From: Secundilactobacillus paracollinoides DSM 15502 = JCM 11969
GTDB lineage: Bacteria; Bacillota; Bacilli; Lactobacillales; Lactobacillaceae
DNA: 34,305 nt
Direction of reading: 5' to 3'
NCBI RefSeq assembly: GCF_001311135.1
Contig: NZ_BBAG01000037.1
Coordinates: forward strand, 1 to 34,305
Below the pieces are notes generated by a model. It made no database searches. It was not told the DNA's origin and was given only the letters and a program-made list of their open reading frames with translations. Below, piece after piece: positions 25,542 through 34,305 of this stretch. The position numbers were made by a program, and so were the translations under genes. Positions within the stretch are counted from its first letter, which is position 1; each line of letters starts with the position of its first letter.

Positions 25542-28358
25542 ATGCGGGTTAAAGATACGCTGAACTTGGGAAAAACCAAGTTCAAGATGCGCGGCAACTT
25601 GCCAGTCAAAGAAGTCGAACGACAAAAGGCTTGGGAAGACAACGGCGTCTATCAATTAAGAAAAAAATTAAACGAAGGCAAGCCAACATTTATTTTACAT
25701 GATGGCCCACCATACGCGAACGGCGACATTCACATGGGCCACGCGTTAAACAAGATTTCAAAGGACTTTATCGTCCGTTACAAGTCCATGAACGGCTTCC
25801 GGGCACCATACGTTCCTGGTTGGGATACCCACGGACTGCCAATTGAACAGAAATTGACACAACAGGGTTACGACCGTAAAAAGATGTCTACGACTGAGTT
25901 CCGTGAACTCTGTCGTAAGTATGCGCTGGAACAAGTTGATCGTCAGCGTGAAGAATTCAAACGGTTAGGTGTTGCCGGTGATTGGGATAACCCATATCTG
26001 ACATTGAAGCCTGAATTTGAAGCACAAGAAGTTCGGACCTTTGGGGCGTTCGCAAAGCGCGGCTTGATCTTCCGTGGCAAGAAGCCCGTCTTTTGGTCAT
26101 GGTCATCAGAATCAGCCATGGCGGAAGCCGAAGTTGAATACCATGACGTGACGTCACCATCTGCCTTTTACGGTGAACAAGTCGTTGACGGCAAGGGCGT
26201 TCTGGAAAATGGGACCACTTACCTCGTTGTTTGGACAACCACACCGTGGACCATTCCAGCATCTGAAGGGATCACCTTGGATGCCACCTTTGACTATTCG
26301 GTTGTTCAGCCTGAAGGTGAAGACCGGAAGTTCGTTGTTGCCACTGAACTCCTCGATGATTGTGCCGAGAAGTTTGGCTGGAAGAACGTGAAAACGTTGA
26401 AGGTCGTTAAGGGGCAAGAACTTGACCGTGTCCTTTGCCAACACCCATTCTATGAAGACCGTAAACTGGTCACGATGATGGGCGACTTTGTCACGACTGA
26501 TGCTGGGACTGGTTTGGTCCATACTGCCCCTGGTTTTGGGGAAGATGACTTCTACGTGGGTCAAAAATATGACCTGCCGATCCTTGTTCCCGTTGATGAT
26601 AAGGGATACATGACAGCCGAAGCTGGTCCCGATTTTGAAGGTGTTTTCTACGATGACGCCAACCAAATCTCACTGGACAAGTTAAAGGATGCTGGCCTGT
26701 TACTGGACTACATGCCTTACGAACACAGTTACCCATTTGATTGGCGGACTAAGAAGCCAGTTATCTTCCGGGCAACACCGCAGTGGTTCGCATCTGTGGA
26801 TAAAATCCGCGATGAGATCTTAGACGCCATTCAAGACGTTGAATTCTTCCCCGATTGGGGCAAGAAGCGGCTCTCAAACATGATTCGTGACCGTGGCGAC
26901 TGGGTCATCTCACGACAACGTGTTTGGGGTGTGCCGCTGCCGATCTTCTACGGTGAAGATGGTGAAGCCATCATTACCGAAGAAACGATCGAACACGTTG
27001 CGCAACTGTTTGAAAAGTACGGGTCGAACGTTTGGTTTGATCGTGACGCAAAGAACCTGTTACCAGATGGGTTTAGGTCAGAACATTCACCAAACGGCAA
27101 GTTCACCAAAGAAACTGACATCATGGATGTTTGGTTCGACTCTGGTTCATCTCACCAAGGCGTTTTGGAGACGCGGCCAGAACTCAGCTACCCAGCTGAT
27201 ATGTATCTGGAAGGGTCTGACCAGTACCGTGGCTGGTTCAACTCCAGTTTGATCACCAGCGTTGCCGTTTCTGGTAAGGCACCTTACAAACAAGTCTTGT
27301 CACAAGGGTTCACCCTTGATGGTCAGGGCCATAAGATGAGTAAGTCACTTGGCAACACGATTGCGCCTGCAGAAGTGATTAAGCAAATGGGTGCTGAAAT
27401 CGTTCGGTTGTGGGTCTCTTCAGTGGATTCAAGTGCTGACGTGCGGGTTTCAATGGAAGCCTTCACGAAGACGTCTGACGCCTACAAGAAGATTCGAAAC
27501 ACCGTCCGTTACATGCTTGCTAACACAAGCGACTTTGATCCAAAGACGAATGCGTTAGCTTACGATGACTTAGAACCCGCAGACCAGTACATGCTGATCA
27601 AGTACAACCACCTTGTTGCTGACTTGAAGGCGAAGTACGATTCTTACGACTTCTTGGACATCTACAAGCAGATCATGAACTTCTTCATTTCTGAACTGTC
27701 TGCCTTCTACCTGGACTTTGCCAAGGATATCTTGTACATCGACCCAGAAGACAGTCATACGCGTCGCTCAATGCAAACTGTTTTGTATGAAATGACGGTC
27801 GGCTTGACCAAGTTGTTGACGCCAATCTTGCCACATACGACTGAGGAAATCTGGCCCTTCTTAAAGGAACCAGAAGACTACGTGCAGTTAGCTGAAATGC
27901 CAACCCCACAACACTTTGACAACGAAGACGCTGTTCTTAAGACCTGGGAAGGGTTCATGGAACTGCGGAGTGATGTGTTGAAAGCGTTGGAAGAAGCGCG
28001 GGATGCAAAACTCATCGGGAAGTCACTGGAAGCCCGTTTGGACCTCTACGTTGACGACCGGAACAAGGCTATCATTGACGCCCTTGGTGCTGATGTGCGC
28101 CAGGTCTTAATGGTCTCAGACCTTGAAGTGCACGCGATTGCTGATGCGCCTGCTGATGCTGAAAACTTTGACGATGGCGTTGCCACCAAAGTTTCCCACG
28201 CTGCCGGTGAGGTTTGTGACCGTTGCCGGATGACGACTCAAGATGTTGGGGTCGATCCAGATTACCCACACTTCTGTGCGCGTTGTGCCAAAATTGTTCG
28301 TGAAAACTTCCCTGAAACCAAGGGTGTTGAATTCGACGATTTTAAGGCCGAAGACTAA
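25542..28358 (+). CDS. ileS: Isoleucyl-tRNA synthetase
   Basis: This 938-residue class I synthetase charges tRNA-Ile. Motifs are HMGH (about residue 66, the HIGH motif), the editing-domain segment [13 protein letters not shown], and KMSKS near residues 598-602. C-terminal zinc cysteines occur as CDRCRM and CARCAK. The frame is intact over 2.8 kb, in contrast to many neighbours. The ATG at 25542 follows AAGGAGGGA. Expression is controlled by the T-box leader directly upstream. Confidence 0.97.
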   Translation: MRVKDTLNLGKTKFKMRGNLPVKEVERQKAWEDNGVYQLRKKLNEGKPTFILHDGPPYANGDIHMGHALNKISKDFIVRYKSMNGFRAPYVPGWDTHGLPIEQKLTQQGYDRKKMSTTEFRELCRKYALEQVDRQREEFKRLGVAGDWDNPYLTLKPEFEAQEVRTFGAFAKRGLIFRGKKPVFWSWSSESAMAEAEVEYHDVTSPSAFYGEQVVDGKGVLENGTTYLVVWTTTPWTIPASEGITLDATFDYSVVQPEGEDRKFVVATELLDDCAEKFGWKNVKTLKVVKGQELDRVLCQHPFYEDRKLVTMMGDFVTTDAGTGLVHTAPGFGEDDFYVGQKYDLPILVPVDDKGYMTAEAGPDFEGVFYDDANQISLDKLKDAGLLLDYMPYEHSYPFDWRTKKPVIFRATPQWFASVDKIRDEILDAIQDVEFFPDWGKKRLSNMIRDRGDWVISRQRVWGVPLPIFYGEDGEAIITEETIEHVAQLFEKYGSNVWFDRDAKNLLPDGFRSEHSPNGKFTKETDIMDVWFDSGSSHQGVLETRPELSYPADMYLEGSDQYRGWFNSSLITSVAVSGKAPYKQVLSQGFTLDGQGHKMSKSLGNTIAPAEVIKQMGAEIVRLWVSSVDSSADVRVSMEAFTKTSDAYKKIRNTVRYMLANTSDFDPKTNALAYDDLEPADQYMLIKYNHLVADLKAKYDSYDFLDIYKQIMNFFISELSAFYLDFAKDILYIDPEDSHTRRSMQTVLYEMTVGLTKLLTPILPHTTEEIWPFLKEPEDYVQLAEMPTPQHFDNEDAVLKTWEGFMELRSDVLKALEEARDAKLIGKSLEARLDLYVDDRNKAIIDALGADVRQVLMVSDLEVHAIADAPADAENFDDGVATKVSHAAGEVCDRCRMTTQDVGVDPDYPHFCARCAKIVRENFPETKGVEFDDFKAED

Positions 28359-28416
28359 TCACAACATAAAAAACACATTTAAAAGGGCGAATTAGTCGCC
28401 AGTCACTTGACGAAAC

Positions 28417-28425
28417 TGGTACACT
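28417..28425 (+). promoter_or_regulatory. Predicted csp promoter, extended -10
   Basis: TGGTACACT is an extended -10 element about 60 nt after the ileS stop. No good -35 is present. Its transcript would include the structured leader at 28448-28522. Confidence 0.45.
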
Positions 28426-28447
28426 ATTAGTAGCTAAAAAATGTGGA

Positions 28448-28522
28448 CTTTCGCACCTGATAAGGGTGACTGAAATTAATCGAAAGAGGGTTCGAAACAG
28501 CTGTTGTTTTGAATCCTTTTTT
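28448..28522 (+). promoter_or_regulatory. Structured csp leader with terminator
   Basis: CTTTCG (28448-28453) pairs with CGAAAG (28481-28486) and encloses CACC/GGTG. Directly after it, GGGTTCGAAACAGC (28488-28501) pairs with GTTGTTTTGAATCC (28503-28516), followed by six Ts. This is an intrinsic terminator. It lies downstream of the predicted csp promoter and 23 nt before the csp start, so it may attenuate csp as well as end the ileS transcript. Confidence 0.55.
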
Positions 28523-28544
28523 GTCTGAATAGGTGGTGAAACAC

Positions 28545-28796
28545 ATGATCAAAGGTACAGTAGATCGGTACAATGAACAAAATGGGTTTGGCTTTATTAA
28601 GTCTGAAACCGGTGAAAATGTCTTTGTGCACTATACCGGCATTGAAATGGCGGGCTATAAGAGTTTGCAGCCGGGTCAAGAAGTTGAATTTGTGATCGTT
28701 GAGGGGCAAAAAGGACCGCAGGCGGCACGCGTCCGGCCGGTATCACAGCAAGATGAGGCAAGCGCTCAAACTTCTGAAGAAACCCCTAAAGAATAG
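28545..28796 (+). CDS. Cold-shock-domain protein
   Basis: The 83-residue protein has one cold-shock domain: MIKGTVDRYNEQNGFGFI with the RNP1-like motif, then VFVHYTGIE in the RNP2 position. The usual KWFN is replaced by DRYN, so one aromatic in the binding face differs from classic CspA. A Ser/Thr/Glu-rich tail of about 17 residues follows the domain. Such proteins bind single-stranded RNA or DNA. I start at ATG 28545 behind AGGTGG; the GTG at 28533 overlaps that ribosome site. Confidence 0.85.
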   Translation: MIKGTVDRYNEQNGFGFIKSETGENVFVHYTGIEMAGYKSLQPGQEVEFVIVEGQKGPQAARVRPVSQQDEASAQTSEETPKE

Positions 28797-28804
28797 GGGA
28801 ACAA

Positions 28805-28832
28805 TTGCGTCTGGCTCTGATTCTGGTAAACT
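28805..28832 (+). promoter_or_regulatory. Predicted nudF promoter
   Basis: TTGCGT (28805-28810), 16 bp, then TAAACT (28827-28832) within the extended form TGGTAAACT. It is the third use of TGGTAAACT in this window. Confidence 0.5.
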
Positions 28833-28889
28833 GGGTCATGACAAGTCACGACGATGACATGACTGAAGAAGAATGGGGAGCGAGTGACG

Positions 28890-29449
28890 ATGAAGATGGA
28901 AGAACGGGTTATCAGTACCGAGAAGATTTACGATGGCGCAATCATTAACGTTGAAAGAGAAACCGTTGAACTGCCGGACGGCCACCAGTCCTACCGAGAA
29001 ATTGTTCGGCATGCCGGGGCTGTTGCGGTGCTAGCCATTACGGATGACAACAAGGTGATATTGGTTAAACAGTGGCGGTCACCAATCGCCAAACCGACGT
29101 TGGAAATTCCGGCAGGTAAGTTGGATGATCGGGATAACGGGGATGCACTGCACGCCGTCAACCGGGAATTGAATGAGGAAATTCGGTTGCAGGCACTCAG
29201 TTAAAGAAGGTGACTGGCTTTTATTCATCAGTTGGCTTTTCTGACGAGTACATGACCTTATACGTGGCCAAAGACCTCAAACCGGTTGCTGATGAATTGC
29301 CACGTGATCCAGGTGAAGATTTGAATGTAAAGGCCTATTCGCTGGATGAATTGAAGGCGCTGATGGCCACGGGTGAGATCGAAGACGCCAAAACGACCAT
29401 GGCCGTTTGGTACTTTGAATTAATGCAACTGAAGCAAGCACAAGATTGA
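28890..29449 (+). CDS. nudF: Nudix hydrolase, probable ADP-ribose pyrophosphatase, frameshifted
   Basis: The enzyme would split ADP-ribose into AMP and ribose 5-phosphate. The Nudix box spans GKLDDRDNGDALHAVNREL plus NEEI, preceded by LEIPA, the NudF-type arrangement. As written the frame ends at 29202-29204 after RLQALS. Adding one base near 29195 (GCACTCAG to, for example, GCAGCTCAG) joins it to QLKKVTGFYSSVGFSDEYM, giving about 186 residues. The lost base is not clearly in a run, so its identity is uncertain. ATG 28890 lies nine nt behind GGGGAG. Confidence 0.87.
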
Positions 29450-29462
29450 GGGGGTGACCGCA

Positions 29463-29771
29463 ATGGCAAGTCGCAATTCTGACGAACAGGTTCAAGAACC
29501 ACAAGAAGAGCAGCCCCTAAGTCGGTCTGCCTACCGCAAGCAACAGCAAGCTGAGCAGGATGCATTTTTAAAACGGGATCGTAAACGGGTTCAAGCGGAA
29601 AAACGTTACGCGAAGCAACACCCAGAAGGTGATCCTGAACAGGCTGCTCAGACGGCTAATTTTGATGAAGAAAAGATTCAGCGGCTCAAGCATCGTTTAA
29701 ATTGGGCAATCGCTGGATTGAGTTTAGGCATCATTATCGTTTTTTTAGTGTTGAGATTTGTTGAATTTTAG
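29463..29771 (+). CDS. Uncharacterised small membrane protein
   Basis: I do not recognise a named family. The 102-residue product has a charged Gln/Glu/Lys/Arg-rich N-terminal part (1-78), probably helical. A single C-terminal hydrophobic segment of about 20 residues follows (GLSLGIIIVFLVLRFVEF), so it looks tail-anchored. ATG 29463 follows GAGGGGGTGACC; an in-frame GTG three codons earlier overlaps that site. It sits between nudF and mtnN on the same strand, with 13 and 24 nt gaps, so it is probably co-transcribed with them. Confidence 0.75.
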   Translation: MASRNSDEQVQEPQEEQPLSRSAYRKQQQAEQDAFLKRDRKRVQAEKRYAKQHPEGDPEQAAQTANFDEEKIQRLKHRLNWAIAGLSLGIIIVFLVLRFVEF

Positions 29772-29795
29772 GGTTTATAGAAGGGAAGAACGACA

Positions 29796-30482
29796 GTGAC
29801 AGTTGGTATTTTATGCGCGATGGACGAAGAGATCGCAACGTTAAAAGAAGCACTTCAGGACGGGTTTACGACCGATATTTCCGGTATTGATTTTTACCAG
29901 GCAGAATCAGCGGCCAGGACGTTGTTTTAGTCCGTTCAGGGATTGGTAAAGTAGAAGCTGGGTTAACCACTGCCTTGCTGATCAGCCGGTTCCACGTTGA
30001 CGTTGTGATCAACTCTGGTTCTGCAGGCGGCATTGGTGACGGGTTGAAAGTTGGCGACGTTGTGTTATCGACGCAAACGGCTTACCACGACGTTGATGCC
30101 CAAGTATTTGGGTATGAATACGGCCAGTTACCGCAACAGCCAGCCCGGTTTGATGCGGATGAAAAATGGTTGGGAAAGCTTGCTTCAGCAGCCCAATCAA
30201 CTGGGTTAACGGTTAAGCAGGGCTCATCGTCTCTGGCGACCAATTCATTGCCAGCAAGGCGGCGACAGATGCCATCTTAAGCCATTTTCCAGACGCACTC
30301 TCCAGTGAAATGGAAGCGCTGCCGTGGGTCAAGTGGCTAACCAGTTCCACACACCATACGTGGTCGTTCGGGCCATGTCAGACGTTGGCGACGACAACGC
30401 CGGCGTTAGTTTTGACGATTTCATTATCGAGGCTGGCAAGCGCTCAGCCAAGATGTTATTAGCCTTACTAGCAGCAGAATAA
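29796..30482 (+). CDS. mtnN: 5'-methylthioadenosine/S-adenosylhomocysteine nucleosidase, frame broken by three losses
   Basis: MtnN (Pfs) cleaves adenine from methylthioadenosine and S-adenosylhomocysteine, recycling methionine and feeding AI-2 synthesis. The start MTVGILCAMDEEI is canonical, followed by VINSGSAGGIGDGLKVGDVV. Three one-base losses break the frame: A at 29904-29905 (AGAAATC), G at 30220-30222 (CAGGGGCTC) and G at 30316 (GAAGGCGCT). With these restored, the substrate motifs IVSGDQFIAS, SSEMEGAAVGQVA and RAMSDVGDD are all in frame and the length is 229 residues. The start is GTG with AAGGGAAG behind it. Confidence 0.92.
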
Positions 30483-30498
30483 GACGGAGGGAATTGCA

Positions 30499-31665
30499 GT
30501 GAAGGAAATTTATTTGGATAACGCAGCGACAACACCGATTTCAAAAGAGGTCCTCGCTGAAATGACTGACAAGTTAGCCAATATGTACGGCAACGCTTCA
30601 ACGTTGTACGGGTTGGGCCGCGAAGCCCACACCCTGTTGGAAAATGCGCGCCACATCATCGCGCAGAGCTTAAATGCGGACGATGACGAAATTATTTTTA
30701 CCAGCGGTGGATCTGAGTCAGATAACACCGCAATCATGCAAACGGCAGTTGCCCGCGAAGGGTTAGGTAAGCACATTATCACCACGGCCATCGAGCACGA
30801 GGCGGTGTTAAAGCCACTGCATTTTCTCGAAAAGCGTGGGTTTGAGGTCACTTATTTACCAGTTGATGAAACGGGGCAGATCAGTCTGGACGATTTTAAG
30901 GCTGCGCTGCGTGATGATACGATTTTGGTCACCATCATGACGGGGAATAATGAGGTCGGCTCACACATGCCGATTCACGAAATCGGCGACATCTTAAAGG
31001 ACCACCAAGCCTGGTTCCATACGGATGCCGTTCAAGCCTATGGGTTGTTAGACATTGATGTGAAGCGTGATCATATCGACATGCTGTCAACGTCTGCCCA
31101 CAAAATTAATGGTCCTAAGGGAACTGGGTTCTTGTACCGTAAGACTGGCATCAACTTTCCGAGCTTCATGAAGGGCGGCGACCAGGAGGAAAAGCGGCGT
31201 GCTGGGACTGAAAACATCCCAAGTATTGCGGGCTTTGCAGCAGCGGTTCAAACGATTACCCCTGACGAAAAGGCACACCGGCAAGAAAAGTATCACCAGT
31301 TCAAACAAGAAATTATTGATGGTCTGACGAACGCCGGCGTGGACTTTGCGCTCAACGGGTCGATGGCTGAAACAAATTTGCAGCACGTGATGAACATCTG
31401 GATCAAGGGTGTGTCGACCTATGTGATGCAGACCAACCTGGATCTGGCGGGGATTGCCGTTTCAGGCGGCTCAGCATGTACGGCCGGGTCAATCGAACCA
31501 TCACACGTTCTGACCGCCATGTTTGGGGCGGATTCACCACGCATTTCCGAATCCATCCGAATCAGTTTTGGCCGGTACACAACTGAGGACGACATTCAGG
31601 CACTGATCAGTGCCGTTTCGAAAATTGTGACGCGGTTAAAGACCAGAAATGAGGTGCATCAATAA
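30499..31665 (+). CDS. Cysteine desulfurase, NifS/IscS type
   Basis: This PLP enzyme takes sulfur from cysteine as a persulfide. In Firmicutes, the copy next to mnmA (YrvO in Bacillus) supplies tRNA 2-thiolation. The 388-residue protein shows IYLDNAATTP at the N-terminus and SAHKINGPKG with PLP lysine at about residue 202. GGSACTAGS carries the catalytic Cys327. All motifs are intact. The start is GTG with GGAGGG seven nt upstream. The DUF1831 gene starts at the last base of its stop codon (TAATG). Confidence 0.93.
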   Translation: MKEIYLDNAATTPISKEVLAEMTDKLANMYGNASTLYGLGREAHTLLENARHIIAQSLNADDDEIIFTSGGSESDNTAIMQTAVAREGLGKHIITTAIEHEAVLKPLHFLEKRGFEVTYLPVDETGQISLDDFKAALRDDTILVTIMTGNNEVGSHMPIHEIGDILKDHQAWFHTDAVQAYGLLDIDVKRDHIDMLSTSAHKINGPKGTGFLYRKTGINFPSFMKGGDQEEKRRAGTENIPSIAGFAAAVQTITPDEKAHRQEKYHQFKQEIIDGLTNAGVDFALNGSMAETNLQHVMNIWIKGVSTYVMQTNLDLAGIAVSGGSACTAGSIEPSHVLTAMFGADSPRISESIRISFGRYTTEDDIQALISAVSKIVTRLKTRNEVHQ

Positions 31666-32011
31666 TGGCATTTAATAAAACGGTAACGCTTCAGGGCGAT
31701 AGTACCGCCTATACAATTAGCAGTAACGTTAAAAAATACACATTGAAAGACCTCGGCTTTCAGGAAACGAAGGTCGGTAATTTTAGTCTGAAACGGTCGT
31801 TGGATCCTAAGTCACCATTCAATCCAAGTATTGAATTGAAAGTGATGATCAACAGCACGCTGGACGGCTTTAAAATGGCTGCCGTGGCTTCAAAGGCACG
31901 CGGGAAGTCAACTTGTTCAAAATGGACCGGGCGGATGAATTCGCAGAGCAGTTCCACTATTTGATGGAATCGTTTGTTGAACGCGATGTGTTTGAGACGG
32001 TTGCGGACTAG
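31665..32011 (+). CDS. DUF1831-family protein, frameshifted
   Basis: This small soluble protein of about 115 residues when repaired is commonly found between the cysteine desulfurase and mnmA genes in lactobacilli. Its function is unknown, but the context suggests the thiolation pathway. As written the frame changes at 31895-31896. Restoring one G (AAGGC to AAGGGC) gives SKGTREVNLFKMDRADEFAEQ and a stop at 32009-32011. The start ATG overlaps the desulfurase stop by one base. Confidence 0.8.
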
Positions 32012-32020
32012 TAAGTTGTG

Positions 32021-32068
32021 AAAGTGCTCAGAACGTGGGGAATTATCTCTGCGTTTTGAGCGCTTTTT
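32021..32068 (+). terminator. Intrinsic terminator after the DUF1831 gene
   Basis: AAGTGCTCAGAACG pairs with CGTTTTGAGCGCTT (mostly Watson-Crick, with G-U pairs) and is followed by Ts. It ends the desulfurase operon, so mnmA needs its own promoter. Confidence 0.7.
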
Positions 32069-32069
32069 G

Positions 32070-32540
32070 TATGCCAATAAAGGGATACTGAGCAAAATTT
32101 CTTTAGACTTCGAGATAATTATTTCAACAGATTAGTTAAGATTGAGGAGGAATTCTGACGCAATTTTTTATGTGACAGCAAAGTATCATATTGTTTGTGT
32201 TTGGATTCGACTAGCTTTTGGCGCTATGACAGAAGCGTGTTTACTCCGAAATTGGTGAATGTCTGATGCTTTTCCTATGCGTAATCGATTAAGGTTGGCC
32301 GCTAATGAACTCCGATACTACAGCTCGTCATGTCTGACAATTTCACTACAATACGGTTCTCGTTATTATCATTGAGAATGCTGATATGGTGTGAGGAATT
32401 CTGGCTATTCATTAGGACTCACTTGACCGTTGCACGATGCATTGCCGTAGAGAATCTTAGAGGCAGTCGAGGGCGGATTATCCACAAACCAGGTTTAAAA
32501 CTATTGTGATACTTGACCAGAGGATAAAATTTGCTCAACG
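32070..32540. other. Gene-free stretch with no recognised feature
   Basis: No open frame with a ribosome site and no convincing hairpin or terminator was found in these 470 bases. AGGAGG occurs at about 32145 but only short frames follow it. The region may be a decayed gene or insertion remnant, but I could not identify any ancestor. Confidence 0.4.
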
Positions 32541-32545
32541 TGAGT

Positions 32546-32714
32546 GGAATGCAGCAATTTGGCACGGAGCTGTGGTGTCGACATCAGTTAGCGACCGTTT
32601 TTGGGTCGGTTACTGATGTGCGAGACGATGGAGATCCATTTGAGAGCTGCGTAGCAGAAATCAAATTAGCTTCATCGCGAGCCACAACAGCTCCGTGCCA
32701 AATTGCGGAATGCA
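32546..32714. mobile_element. MITE-like element with three-way-junction fold and 8-bp flanking repeats
   Basis: GCAATTTGGCACGGAGCTGT (32554-32573) is perfectly complementary to 32687-32706. Inside lie two hairpins: 32581-32619 (ACATCAGT/ACTGATGT and further pairing) and 32626-32677 (CGATG/CATCG, ATTTGA/TCAAAT, CTGC/GCAG). The octamer GGAATGCA flanks both sides directly (32546-32553 and 32707-32714), as a target duplication would. No transposase is encoded. A related end fragment lies at 10915-10939. It could be a MITE, a structured RNA, or both. Confidence 0.6.
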
Positions 32715-32782
32715 ACGGACTGGATGCCTAATATTTGATGAACTCTTTGTGTTCTAACAGGGGTTGTTCTACACTCTGGCAA

Positions 32783-32890
32783 CGTAGCCGAAACGTGTTC
32801 CAGAAGGGCAAGAGGCGGCCATATAAGGGACTCTGGCAAAAATCCCAAAGGCAGGGATTTCTGCCAGAGGTAAACCGTTTTCTGACAACG
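32783..32890 (-). repeat. Truncated nested-palindrome repeat R4
   Basis: The B end GTAGCCGAAACGTGTTCC is on the left. The inner arms 32831-32846 and 32854-32869 pair at 15 of 16 positions around the 7-nt loop AAAGGCA. The right outer arm and A end are missing, and the next copy R5 follows directly. Confidence 0.7.
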
Positions 32891-33020
32891 TAGCCGAAAC
32901 ATGTTCCAGAAGGGCAAAGGGTTGCACCTAGTGGACTTCGACGATATAAGCCAAGCCCGGGCTTATATCGTCAAAGTCCACTAGGCTCCACCCTTTAACC
33001 GCCCTTCTTCCACACTCTAA
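32891..33020 (-). repeat. Nested-palindrome intergenic repeat R5
   Basis: The inner arms 32927-32952 and 32960-32985 pair at 25 of 26 positions around the 7-nt loop AAGCCCG. The outer arms GAAGGGCAAAGGGTTG and CACCCTTTAACCGCCCTTC pair. The left end repeats that of R4 over 34 bp (32779-32812 and 32884-32917) with two differences. The A end (complement of TAGAGTGTGGAAG) is on the right. Confidence 0.85.
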
Positions 33021-33030
33021 GCTAAATTAC

Positions 33031-33059
33031 TTGCAATGCCCCATACCAGCGCGTACACT
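33031..33059 (+). promoter_or_regulatory. Predicted mnmA promoter
   Basis: TTGCAA (33031-33036), 17 bp, TACACT (33054-33059). It begins 10 bases after repeat R5 and lies 72 nt before mnmA. The hexamers match those of the DUF4044 promoter. Confidence 0.55.
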
Positions 33060-33062
33060 TAA

Positions 33063-34256
<1,194 letters not shown>

Positions 34257-34266
34257 TTAAACCAAT

Positions 34267-34305
34267 TACGACGCTTAACTTCTTCGGAGGTTAGGCGTCG
34301 TTTTT
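34267..34305 (+). terminator. Intrinsic terminator after mnmA
   Basis: ACGACGCTTAACTTC pairs with GAGGTTAGGCGTCGT around a TTCG tetraloop and is followed by a T-run that reaches the window end. Confidence 0.85.

Noticed and set aside
26154..26666. Long minus-strand frame of 170 codons inside ileS
   Set aside because: It lies wholly within the well-supported ileS gene, and its composition reflects the opposite strand of ileS codons.
32350..32380. AT-rich ATTATCATTGAGAA resembling a Fur or PerR box
   Set aside because: Only one half-site fits, and no gene starts nearby.
32531..32731. Open frame of 66 codons over the 32554-32706 element
   Set aside because: It runs through inverted repeats and hairpins, with no ribosome site.
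271..33020. Possible CRISPR-like array or integron-type sites from the repeated hairpins
   Set aside because: Copies are scattered over 33 kb as single or double units, with no regular spacers, no cas genes and no integrase.

Overview
The window is chromosomal DNA from a Gram-positive, lactic-acid-bacterium-like organism, almost certainly a member of the Lactobacillaceae. The evidence is the complete lactobacillar division and cell-wall (dcw) order with DUF4044 and DUF3397 membrane proteins in front of mraZ, a T-box-controlled ileS behind divIVA, a cysteine desulfurase-DUF1831-mnmA block, strong AGGAGG-type ribosome sites and frequent TTG/GTG starts. I cannot fix the genus. No rRNA, tRNA, CRISPR array, prophage or transposase gene was seen.

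Layout. 1-450: intergenic repeats and a bidirectional terminator. 448-3745: divergent stress block, with spxH (ClpXP adaptor) on the minus strand and relQ-ppnK-rluD on the plus strand. 3997-5067: a zinc 2,3-butanediol dehydrogenase gene with an in-frame stop. 5367-7207: cutC and an AI-2E-family transporter, diverging from one symmetric promoter. 7425-10574: trmL, ftsK and a 39-residue DUF4044 protein. 11243-25272: the dcw cluster (DUF3397, mraZ, rsmH, ftsL, ftsI, mraY, murD, murG, divIB, ftsA, ftsZ, sepF, yggT, ylmH, divIVA), which makes lipid II and builds the divisome. 25299-28358: T-box leader and ileS. 28545-32011: csp, nudF, a small membrane protein, mtnN, a NifS-type desulfurase and DUF1831. 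32070-33030: a gene-free kilobase of repeats. 33132-34256: mnmA, which uses sulfur from the desulfurase for tRNA 2-thiouridine.

Many genes are broken as written. Single-base losses interrupt ppnK, ftsK, ftsI, mraY (2), ftsZ (4), yggT (2 bases), divIVA, nudF, mtnN (3) and DUF1831. There are no apparent gains, most lie in short G or C runs, and restoring them gives normal-length proteins. Most of these genes are essential, so I read this as consensus error in the sequence, not gene decay. The butanediol dehydrogenase stop is a substitution and is the one lesion that could be real.

The most interesting non-coding structure is a family of nested palindromes (about 120-130 bp) at the ends of transcription units. 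The inner hairpin is always 25-26 bp (16 bp in one truncated copy) with exactly a 7-nt loop. Stem sequences differ between copies while pairing is kept. A second element at 32554-32706 folds as a three-way junction and is flanked by 8-bp direct repeats. I found no clear new protein system.
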